Below the pieces are notes generated by a model. That model was given only the letters and a program-made list of their open reading frames with translations, searched no databases and was not told the DNA's origin. A stretch of DNA of 64,000 bases from Heligmosomoides polygyrus polygyrus (lineage: Eukaryota > Nematoda > Chromadorea > Rhabditida > Heligmosomidae). A program made the translations under genes and the position numbers. The DNA is taken from contig OX377202.1 in the NCBI GenBank assembly GCA_947396885.1, positions 80,200,643 through 80,264,642 of the forward strand, read 5' to 3'. Shown one piece after another: positions 29,601 through 40,259 of the stretch (within the stretch, counting starts at the first letter, position 1; each line of letters opens with the position of its first letter).

Positions 29601-32600
29601 TTCTCTCCAAAATCTAGAAGTGCTTTCAATTTTATAAAAATTTAATTTTTACAGTAATCTCCAACTTCTCTCTTCTTTAAACCTCGGCATTGTAAGTTCT
29701 TTGTCAGTTAAGTTTTTTGTGCCAGCACAGGTTTTAGGTGGATCTTCATTTAGCAGGGCCTGACGTTTCGACTTCTCGTCGTCTTCAGAAGCCTGAACGT
29801 GGTGCATTAGTTTTCTTGGCGCTCTACTCCATCTAGCGCCTTGACAATGCTAGCATTTCTGACCTACTCCACGAGCACAAAGAAGGAACCAAGTGGGAGA
29901 AACGAACTCACCAACTGGATCCCCCGCAAGGGCTGATGTTCGTCCACGTCAGTTAGCCCGTAAGGACGAATGGGCATACTGCAACCATTGTCGCCGACCG
30001 GTCCTACAGTTCACAATGGGACACGAATGGCAGAATGTCACTCGTAACAGACAAACACTCATTTCGGTTGTTCATTACTGGGTTTCTTGTAAAAATCCAG
30101 AATGCCTCTAACGCTTTACTCGCCGAAATGTCTCCCACAATGGCCAAAATGGTACATTTCACCTCAAAGTCGTTTCCGTTATGCGCATCAATCCCGTACT
30201 TTCCAAGTGGACTCATTTGCGACCCACGTCGTTTACTAAATAGATGTTCCCTTACGCGCACTGTAGGAGCCCTTCCCATTTCTCCGATGTGTTTGGCGTT
30301 ACATGCCAAGCATTCGATCTGATAAATTGCTCCAATCTTTGAGCAATCGCCTAATCTTCCACTTGGGCAAATAACGCAGTTTTTCCAAAATACACTGCTG
30401 ATCGTAGAGCCTATTTCGCCGCCTGATGTTATCGTTAGGAATGCTCACTAAGATAACGTCGTCCTGCAGTTGTGCCCTTACAATTATTCATTTTTTACAG
30501 TTATTAGAGCTGACTGACATATGGAAAACCGTCACTTTACTGACATATGGAAAACCGTCTCTTTGGTGCGTTCCAAGGAAATATTACGCCCGCACTCGTC
30601 TAGCATGTTCCATTTTTTGCCGATTTACACACGTTCTATTTTTGCGGGTTTTCAGTTTTGATTCATAGCAAACATTTGGTTTCGCGAAGTTACAGAATAA
30701 TCAACGGCACAACAAAAGTGGTTGTGGAAAGAAAACGCGCCCATCTTCACCAGATATAAGGTAATCAGGTAATCAGAATGTACATGCAGTCTCAATCAAT
30801 GCAACCCTGAGTTGCTGTTGTGGCGCGATCTCTTCTTGTAATGTAGTCAAGAATTGATGCACTTGGAAATAAGCTTGAAACGGTTTTTGTTGCCAAAAGT
30901 GCTTTGCAGCTCAAATTGTTGAGACAATTTATGTACTGCATTCACTTTTTGGTGCGATCGAAATACAAAATTCCAAAAAAGTAGGATTTTATGTAATTGA
31001 TTTTAATTCCATTTAATTTAAAAAATTTTGTATAATTCTTCAATTTGGTTCCAATTTTTAATTCGAAACGTTTTTGACTTTTTTAGAGAACATCCATGTA
31101 AATTTGTAAGACGACCGCTTTAATTTGTTTTTTTTTTGTGTTCATTTTTTAGCAGTCAAGTCCTTAGGAACATGCCAAATTTGACGTAAAAGTAGAAAAA
31201 TAATGTCAATTCAAATGATCTTTCCCCATGTGATCCGGTACAACCAACTTTTCCATCGTAAGTGATTGGAGTTATCCAGATTTTAATAATTTTTTCTTCC
31301 GGAAGGTGGTCAGGGGTTCCTCAAAATGCGAGTGATGTTTTTACAGGACTTCAGACTGCAGGTTGTACCACAGAATGAGTACGGACAATTCTACAGCGGT
31401 GACACCTACGTCATCCTTCATGTGAGTGATGCTTGTTACGCTGTTCGTCTCCTCCTCATCACTGGTCTTCCAATTCAGTCGAGACACAACGAGTGGAATG
31501 TGCACTTCTGGCTCGGAGCGAACGCCACCACCGACGAGATCGGCACGGCTGCCATAAAGGCCGTCGAGATCGACCAGGCCCTGAACGGTCTGCCCGTGCA
31601 GTACAGAGAAGTCCAGAGTCACGAGTCGCCGCTGTTCATCTCCTACTTTCCCAACGGCATAAGGTATGCAGCCTGCAGACTTTTCTTCAGGTTCGAAGCA
31701 TTGCTATCTCAATGTGCAGGTATTTGGCGGGTGGCTATGACTCCGGATATCACCACGTGGAGGACATGTTCAAAAACTGGAAACCGAAGCTATTCCACTG
31801 CAAAGGAAAGAGGAACATCCGCTGCACAGAGGTGCGTTTCCTCCTGAGGATTGAGTTCCCACTGCCAGCTCTCAGACCTTCTACTCCAGGTGGCCTTCAA
31901 GAAGGAGTCGCTCAACCTCGGCGATGTATTCTTGTTGGATCTGGGCAGGAACATCTACGTCTGGATGCCTCCGGGAAGTGGACGTCTTGAGCGAATTAAG
32001 GTTGCTTAGAGATATCCTAGAACTGGAAGAGAGAGTAAATATTCATGGATGCACATTTCAGGGAATGGCTCGCGCAAAAAGCATGGCTGACGTCGAGCGA
32101 ATGGGGCAGGCTACGGTTCACATTTTAGGTGAGTCAAAATATTGGAGAAGGATCGAAAAAGTACAATCTAGTTTGAATAGGCTCAATTCAGACAACGAGT
32201 GGAACACTGACCCTGAGTTCTGGTCACATTTCGGAGGACTTGGCTCAGTGAAGTCGATCAAAGAAGGAAAGAACGACGACGAGGACTACTGGAAGAAAAC
32301 AACTGATCAGGTGACATTGTGGAAGTAAGTACGACGAGCACAAGTCTTACCGACTGTTGACGGTTCTCAATGAGCTCCTTGTAGGGTGTCTGATGCTACA
32401 GGCAAGATGAAGGTCACGAAAGTCGCTCAGGGAGAAATCAAACCAAGCCTACTCGACTCCAAGGTAAGAGAAGTGATGCAATGTGTAGGCGGGCCATAAG
32501 TAACAGTTTTCTGTGTAATTGATGTGTAGCCTTCGACAACGCACTTCTTCCTCTAACTGTACTCCGAGGCTAAATATCCCAAAGAAGATCTGACCAGTCC

Positions 32601-35600
32601 TAGTTTCTGGGTTTATTTTCCGGGTCTACAAAACCTGAGTCCCGATTTGTTTCCTGCTAACTGTATGTAGAGTGGTCCACATGAAGTGTTACGCGGAAAA
32701 CTGCAAACCACTTTGCACAAACCAACTAAAATAAGAAAAGTTTACGAGTATTGGAAAGCAAGAAAATCCTGCATAAAATATCATACACCACATTCAGAAT
32801 GAGTTCCTTTAGCTTCAATGTATGCAATCTCTTTTCTAAATTCTTGAGGATGCGCGCGATAATTTCCGGTGAAATTTCGTCATATGCCTTGTCCAGAGCT
32901 CTTTTCAGCGAATCCAGTGAAATGTTTCTGAAAAAGCAGCCTTTTTGCTCCAATATTGACCAGATGGCGAAATCCATAGGGTTGAGATTGGGCGAGTTTG
33001 AAGGCCAAACGTCCTTCGTCCACAAATCTGGAAGATTGGTTCACACCATTCCAAGATCTTCTTGGCACCGTGAGCTGGTGCCCAATCTTGCTGGAAGGTT
33101 CAGTCCATGTCCTTAACATTTTCTTGTGCCCAAGGCATTACCACGTTCTTCTCGTAGACTTCGGCATTGATCTTAACTTCTTTTTGAATAAAAACAAGCT
33201 TGGTCTTGCCTTGGCCCGACATTTCAGCCCACACGATAAAGGACTGCGGAAAATGAGCTCATCCGACGTTTACGGCTCTTGCGGATCCTTTTGGCAGCAG
33301 TTCCCATTGATTGTGCGTGTTTTGGAGTGGTTCGACGGTAAATATCTTCTCGTCTGTTAAGAGAACTCAGTCGCGCTTGTCACCACGCGTAAGGGTCTTT
33401 ATCTTTCTGCATTTCTCCAATTTTAATCCTTCAGTTCTTCCGTGAGGTGCTGTCCTTTGATAGATTTGTAGTAATACAATCACAGATCATCACTCGTCAG
33501 TCGCTGCAGAGTTGGACGACTTTGTGCTCCTTAGCTAGTTTCCTATTGTTTCTTGCAAAATTTCGGTGTAACATGTCTTTGACTTCCTTTCGAAGGGCTG
33601 AAGTCCTTCAGTTCGTCGTGGTCTTCCTCTCGCACGATTTTCGATCCCTCCAGTCTCTTCCAAACGTTGGATGACGCGATGTACTTGAATCCGATGCAGT
33701 TTAAGCATCTTTGAAGTCGTGGAAACGGACGACCAGCGTTTGAATGTAGCGACTTTGTACTGCTGAACGATCTCTAAGCGAAACCATGTTTACCTAGAAA
33801 CGGAGAATAAGACTGGTCATAGGTGGATTAAAAGATACGGAGAGAACGAGTAACACCGCAGCAAACCACAGAAAAATAGAGAAATTTTCGAAAATGGACT
33901 TTTTGTAGCACGTAACACTTCACGTGGACCACCCTGTAGTTGTAGAAGTATAACCTCACCGTCCAATTGAACAATTCAGTGTGCGTTCGTATCAAGAAAC
34001 GCAGTAGAACATTATAAGCTGTTCATTAGTACAACGATAAGAAATTTCTAGGAGAGCCCAATCGCGATGGATGAGCACCACATGGAGAAATACCATTTTA
34101 GCGTCGAATTGGACACTTTTCAAAATCAACACTCTTCTAAGCTACCCTATGACTTTTGAAACCAAAGCGAACTCTTCCAGATCGAAAAGAGCTTTTCTAC
34201 ATTAAACTAGAGACTCTCTAAAAAAGTTAGAATATTTTCTGTTCAAGAAAATTTTTAGTATAAGTTTCCTTGAAGTTTTAATTCGTCTTACAAAGAAGTG
34301 AACACACTGTTTGAAATGTAAAATTTTTATTTCTGAGGGCAATTATGGTTAAAAGCTTGTTTTGTAGAGCACGAGGGCGCCCATGTTTTAGCTATAGAGA
34401 AACAGATTGCCCTGGTCTAGAATTTTTATTCGACTGATAGCAGAATTATTGTTCGCATAGAGTTTGGCACCTGTTAACGATCTAACAAAAAACACTGTAA
34501 AGAACGCACATATCCTTACATTGATGGCTCATGTAAGTGGTATTTACATTGTAAAATATGTTACCAAATTTTCCTTGAACAAAAAATTATTCTACCCGTC
34601 TTATTGAGTCTACAGTTTAACCAGCACGAAAGCCACTTTGATTTGGAAAGTTCGCTTTGATTTCAAAGTCCTAAAGCTGACTTAGAAGAGTGTTCAATTT
34701 AATTTGAAAAGAGTCCAATTGGTCCCTTGAAAATGGTATAAACGGAGAGAGAAGACAACTGGAGAGATAGGACTGCAAATGGTCTCTTTCTACCACATGT
34801 CATCTTCAGCTTTGACCAATCTGAAAAGCTAAAGCAGATGTGCAGAAATCTATGCAACACAAAACAGACCCTCTAGTAGTAATTTATGCGAAAAAGCCGT
34901 TAGCATATATAATTATCGGATACGGATTTAACTACTTCCTTACGACAAACAAGAAAACCAGTTCCGGTGGGTGGTATGCGTTAAAATTACAAGTTGCTTA
35001 CTGTTAGTAGTTTCACCTAGTGTGAACTTTGCGAACAAGCGTTATACAAGCGGTCGAAATGTAACCCATACATCTCTCTACGTGCTAATTCGTTCGCTTC
35101 TAAATAATCTATGCTTACGGAATAATCGAGTTTCTACGTAAGATGCCCTCTTCAGTCTTTGGGCGAGTAACGGACATGTTTTAAATAAAAAGAACACTGA
35201 ATTGCTTATCGTATGGGCACTACAGCTTAATATTAGACCGAAAAAGCTATCGAATTGGCTCTCGTGGAATGCGTGGCGCTTTAAAAGCGGGGATTGATTA
35301 GCGCCGCCCCTTGTCCATGGCCTTTCCACTGCTTCGATTACTTCAGAAAGCATTGCTTCTGCATCAGCTCTAGTTTACTGTAGCACAGTGAAATTGTTAC
35401 TGTACTCTACCGCATCGTGCGGCTGAAAAAGATTCGTGAAAGGCTTTACTTCCGACAATAAAAGAGTGATAATAGACTGACAGAATTGAATGCGTCTATC
35501 CGCAATTATGAACTCCACGAGGATGTTTTCAGCTAGACCAATTCCATCTTGGCTAGTGTCATACGAAGTTTGTAGAGTGAATGGGCTTTTAAAGTCGAAG

Positions 35601-38600
35601 CAGCCTCACAAAAAAAAAATCCCTCCAGAACTCTAAGATTAGCACTTTACCAGTTTCATTAACATTTTCTTGCTAGCGAAAGAAGTGAGCTCTGATGAGT
35701 AACTGTTGTGCGTACAAATTCAGCTATATAAACCAATTTAGATCCATACCTTTACCCGTAATATTACAAAAATATATAAATAAATTTCCTTAATTAATTC
35801 AATGGGATATCTAGCCAGTTTTAGTTGGGGAGGACATAAAGAAAATGTCTGTGATGACTCATTATAGCCGGTGAATGTGAAAAAAAAAACATGGACAAGA
35901 GAAACACTTGCAGGACGCTTTCATTCTGGATGCGGCCACTGGCGGAATCTTCGTCTGGGTCGGCAAGGAGTGCACTGCAGAGGAGCGAGCGAAAGCCCTC
36001 ACGCTGGGAAAACAATACCTGGAGGAAAGGGTGAGTGCCGTCTTAGTGCTCTGATGAAGACGATGACTGAAGACGTCGTCGGCTTTCAGAAATTGCCAGC
36101 ATGGACGCAGGTAACACGAGTGTTGGAGTCTGCCGAGCCAGCAGCGTTCTCGCAGTGGTAGGACATCAGTTCATAGGCCTTTTAGTCTCTGCATAGTTCT
36201 TTCGAGGATGAAGGAGATTCCAGTCTTGCTCAACCTTTTTGCCTTCTCTGACATGCCTTTACGTAGGTTTGGAGAATGGGTGGACAGCAAAACAAAGAAG
36301 ACGTTCGAGCCGCGTCTGTTCCAAGTGTCAGACGAGAGCGGAAAAATGGTTGTCGAGCAGATCGCCAACTATGATCAGGAGGTATGAGCTGTACCTCTAG
36401 TATCAAGGAAGTGTTCTCAAGAAGCGTTCGCAGAAAGAGCACAGCTATTAGCTATTCACTTTCCATTCCGATACCGTCATATGTACGCAGAATTCAGAGC
36501 CTCGATGGTGACGACGTGATGATTCTCGATGCACTGAACAGGATCTACGTGTGGGTTGGAAACGGAGCAAATCCCAGCGAGAAGAAAGACGCCATGAACA
36601 CTGCTGAGGTAAGGAAGCCCTAATCTGCGGTGACCATTGCTCTGAGGCATTATGAGCTTAAGAGCTTAAGCGAAATCTCCTAAGCAAGACTAAAACGCTC
36701 AAAAGTAATCATTACGTGTCCGCCTTGCGTCCGCTTACGATCTACCTGTTGTATTATGGCGTATAGTGAAGGTTATCAATATTGTAGTTGTGCTCGAATG
36801 ACCTATTCGAGTAGGCACTCGAACGATTATCATTATAATTTGAATGCTCGAGTTCGAATATTCAAGAAATCGTGTTTTCGAATCTATTCGAGTTTCTAAA
36901 ATATTTATTTATTTTACATTTAAAAAATCGCGTGCTTCGAATACATTCAAATTCGAGAATTTGAAACTTGCGAGCGTTGGAAAAAAATTCGACAGCGCAA
37001 CTATAATCTATATCAGCCCGCTACACGTGCTAGCATACAAAGTTTGATTTGATTTTTTTTCTCCAAGACAGCGTCAAGCCTGACGGTGTGATACAAACAG
37101 AGCAGAATGAGAGAAACTCTCAGCAAGCGCCTGGCATGGGCTGCTGTACTTGTTTTAGTACACATATAAATCCTTCACTTCTCCGACTCTTCGGTGCGGA
37201 GGCAGTGAGTTGCAGCAACCTCAGCTCAGTTCCACTAGCTCCCTTTAGAAACCGCTACGAGGTTATTACTTCGTTTTCTAGACTCCTATATGAAATCTGC
37301 TGTTAAGATGTGAAGTCATCTCCGTTTCGGAAGGATAGAGAGCCGCTGATCTCCGTTGACATGTTTTACATAAATAAACTGGAGCACAGTGGTGCCCCTA
37401 ATCCTTTCTCCTAAAGCTCGGGTATTCCAAAAAGTCGTATCGTAGATTAAGAAATGTTCAGTACTCAGCAATACCTTTTCCGGACCTCGCAATCATTTCT
37501 GTTTGTCGTCTCCTTTTTTTATTACTCCTATCGTGGGCCTATGAGCATTATAAATAATCACTTTTTTGAGTTTTTCTTTTTTCTTCCACATCTAAAGTAC
37601 AGGACTGTCGATACTTTCAGCCTATGGAAACTCTTTGTCGTAGCTGCAATGCAAAAACATTCTAGACTCCATGTTCGTTTGTTGCGCCTTCATGAGTTAG
37701 AGATCAACACTACTGCTACCGAAACGCAAAGTTCTCCATACAACACGAATCGCGACGACTCCGTAGAAGGAACGTCGAAGCGCCCCTACTGCCATCTAAA
37801 GCGATGCTACAATATCGAAGATGCGTAAACATGCGGATAATTGACCTGTTGCATGTAGTGTAATCATGACACCTCATCGTCACAATTATGTGAAACCCTT
37901 TCCGGTCATTTAAACTTTTTAACCGACACTTTTCAAAAATGATGCAACTAACTAGTTGTTCCTTCCACCTCAGAGCACCCCAACCTCAGATAAATTGCAT
38001 TTGCTGTACCAATCGAGTAACTATCGAGCTACACTCGGCGAGTGCATGCCGCGATTACAACGCTCAATATCAGAGCGTTTCTGTCTTGTCTATCCTCACC
38101 ATAAGCTCCTATTGGACACAAGCACACGAATCAGGTCGTTAATAATTCCAAACAGTTTGAGACACCTTGTGTTTTTCTAAAAATGAGAGGAATGCGTTAC
38201 CCGGTCTTTTTTTCAAGCTTCGCTTTCATTACGGCTTACCTCACATCCCCACGGTACAGGCAGGATGGCTATAAAAAAGGAGGTGTGCAAAATAGAACTA
38301 TACTGTTTCTCGACGTGGAGGAATAGGTGTTCATAAGTAAAACAGTGAACACTAGTTTGTTAAATCATGCTCAACTTTCAGAAGTACTTGAAAATGGATA
38401 AGCTACCGCGACATCAGAAGACTGAAATTGAGACGATCTACCAAGGACAGGAAACGCCCACATTCAAGAAGCTCTTCCCTAAATGGGACGACAAGCTCTT
38501 CCAGAATGTAATCTCATACACATGAACAACGCCCTCGCCCCGTTCAGAACCAGATGTTCCACACTTTCAGGAAGTACGCTCTGTGGCCAACATGAGGAAG

Positions 38601-38615
38601 CTGCTGTTCGAGTGA
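26614..38615 (+). CDS. gsnl-1: Gelsolin-like protein 1, four gelsolin repeats, complete (14 exons, 468 aa)
   Basis: Calcium-regulated actin-severing and capping protein of the gelsolin/villin family; the four-repeat layout matches C. elegans GSNL-1. Exons: 26614-26676, 31347-31421, 31479-31663, 31720-31831, 31890-32000, 32062-32128, 32192-32324, 32385-32463, 35914-36030, 36090-36157, 36267-36381, 36498-36608, 38382-38507, 38571-38615. All introns are GT-AG and the sum is 1407 nt in one frame. The first exon (MTDVDL...GLEVWRVK) supplies the family start. Repeat 1 (about aa 15-130) has [13 protein letters not shown] and HFWLG; repeat 2 has [15 protein letters not shown]; repeat 3 has [16 protein letters not shown]; repeat 4 has [17 protein letters not shown]. 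No villin headpiece follows. Introns 1 (4.7 kb) and 8 (3.4 kb) carry transposon remnants; an AATAAA lies 122 bases past the stop. Confidence 0.93.
26677..31346. other. Large first intron of the gelsolin gene
   Basis: 4.7 kb between GTACGT (26677) and TTACAG. It holds the Penelope-like fragment at 29680-30440 and a short ACAGACAGACCGACA low-complexity tract at about 28582-28615; a 26-base unit containing CTGACATATGGAAAACCGTC is tandemly duplicated near 30513. Otherwise AT-rich, with no credible nested gene. Confidence 0.6.
29680..30440 (-). pseudogene. Penelope-like element fragment with GIY-YIG endonuclease
   Basis: On the minus strand, 30004-30309 encodes [24 protein letters not shown], an [12 protein letters not shown] block and [13 protein letters not shown], matching the GIY-YIG endonuclease end of Penelope-like elements. 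A cysteine-rich CP.G...[14 protein letters not shown] lead-in sits just upstream, to about 30400. It shares its 3' flanking sequence (ACCTCGGCAT...TTTCGAC...TCGTCGTCTTCAGA) with the copy at 2470-3170. The reverse transcriptase core is absent. Antisense in gelsolin intron 1. Confidence 0.75.
32670..33936 (-). mobile_element. Tc1/mariner-superfamily element with intact terminal repeats
   Basis: 1267 bp, flanked by TA on both sides. The left end GAGTGGTCCACATGAAGTGT is inverse to the right end (reverse complement CAGGGTGGTCCACGTGAAGTG). On the minus strand there are decayed transposase pieces: [12 protein letters not shown] (second catalytic Asp region) near 33075-33110 and [19 protein letters not shown] near 32940-33005, where the last Asp lies about 37 residues after the second. 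That spacing suggests a DD37D (maT-like) group rather than DD34D mariner. Several frameshifts make it inactive. It sits antisense in gelsolin intron 8. Confidence 0.8.
33937..35913. other. Remainder of gelsolin intron 8
   Basis: AT-rich with no gene. About 35265-35340 (GTGGCGCTTTAAAAGC...GATTGATTAGCGCCG) resembles the repeat at 2100-2140 near the window start. Confidence 0.5.
36609..38381. other. Gelsolin intron 12
   Basis: The stretch 36770-36990 is unusually rich in TTCGAA/ATTCGAGT words. A + strand frame at 37454-37828 has no recognised domain and is left uncalled. Confidence 0.5.
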
Positions 38616-38736
38616 GCGAAGGTCACCGCGTTGAGTCTCATTTAACGAAAGTGGATTCTGCCAAAATGTTGCCGTTTATCAGCAGAGGGCCCATATAAAC
38701 CACCTCGTAATGCCTCGACTTTATATGTGAAGTCGT

Positions 38737-38742
38737 AATAAA
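38737..38742 (+). promoter_or_regulatory. Polyadenylation signal of the gelsolin gene
   Basis: AATAAA 122 bases after the TGA at 38613-38615, the usual position for a nematode 3' UTR. Confidence 0.6.
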
Positions 38743-40259
38743 GAAATTTCTCCTACTCTATTGACACATACCGACACGGCAAGATTTCCTCTACTTGAAA
38801 TATCAACTATGCAAAAATGACCTGATGAAATAAAAGGCGATCAGGCTCTAATTGAGTGGAAGAACTTATATATTTCACCGGGTTAGAGCCGACTCTTCAC
38901 CTTTTACGATGAATAAGTTGTTTTCTTCTGAATAATCTTGGTAGTAATTTTTCGACTCGACATCTGATACGCAACTATAGGTTTTTGTTTCGTCCAAACC
39001 ATGCAGGAAGGTAAGGCAATCTCCATGTCCTTGTAAAGGCGAATACTTCACCAGGCTTATCACGAGGGATTTTCAGCATCACGCCCAGGAACTGTGAGTT
39101 CTGCATGAGTAGAGCTAAAATTCATTGTGTCGGAGTCGTGGTCAAAAAGGCTGGTACTTCGTTACTCAAGAAACTACTAGTATACTGGGTCAATCAAGAT
39201 CCGACGTGAGCGAGCCGCCAGACACAGGACCACATAAAAGGCCACCCTGGAGCTGCTCAGTGGTCTGTAGGACGTCTCGGACCGTCGATTTAAATCCCTC
39301 CAGCCCTCAGAGAGGTCGGCTGTCCACCAGCAGTCCATCTACCAAAAAAAATCACTGTCGACTTTCCTAGTGTGGCGCTGCATAGCTGGCGTGAAGGTGA
39401 ATCATTGTAGCTTTGTGCTGTTGTAATCAACCATGTGTAAACTGATGTTTTATCCTTCGCGCTATTAACAGATGTATGTATAGGAGAGAACCTCACTATT
39501 CCAAGTATCCTACACGCAGTCATTAAGTATTGCTCAGTGACTGAGTGTAGGATACTCTTGTTGTTCTATGTATACTAGTTTTCTTTGCATGCTTGCTGAT
39601 TATGTGAGTTATAACAAATCTTTGCGAAAACGCTTAACCTCGAGCACTCACAGGAGTAAAAACAGAATAAACTGCAATTCTTATCCCCTCTCGTTTAGAT
39701 GAAGTCTCCTCAGAATTTTACAGATCTTTCTGATCTGGGATAGCTCTTGGAATAAGGTTGTAGCTTTGAGGACGCACAAGGTGCCTTATGGTTAGACAGG
39801 AACGAAGATGGGGAACTCTCAGCTTTCTTTGTATAGTCCTGATCGTGAGATCTTACCCCTGACATTCATCCAATCGCCTTCTCTCTTCTGAAGCAAAACG
39901 AAAACAAAGCGTCAAAGGCACCATACCGTATCCCTCAATAAATCAAAGGAAGTGCATTCGAGCCAAAGAATTCACCAACAGTAGACCAGCAGATCAGAGA
40001 AGGCTGAAATAACTTTGTGCGACGACGCGGCACGATGCCATGCCTGACTTCATTGGAAGGAAGTCATAGGAACTTGAGGGCATCCACAAAGGCAATGTTG
40101 GACCGTTGCCAGGACTTTGACGCAAGATTCTGACTGGAGATTCTGAATAAAAGACTCGTCACAGTCAAAACAGCAGTCCTGCACGAAGGAGCGAGTGCAG
40201 GCGTTGCTCGCATTTCTTCTAGCGAGATGCTCATCAAAGTGGTTCTCTTTGGCATGAGA
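38743..40259. other. Intergenic stretch after the gelsolin gene
   Basis: No gene recognised. From about 39880 the sequence may be old repeat DNA leading into the LINE. Confidence 0.4.

Noticed and set aside
37454..37828. Nested 124-codon gene in a gelsolin intron
   Set aside because: Low-complexity hydrophobic start, no domain or homologous pattern recognised, and no splice context; could be chance in AT-rich DNA.
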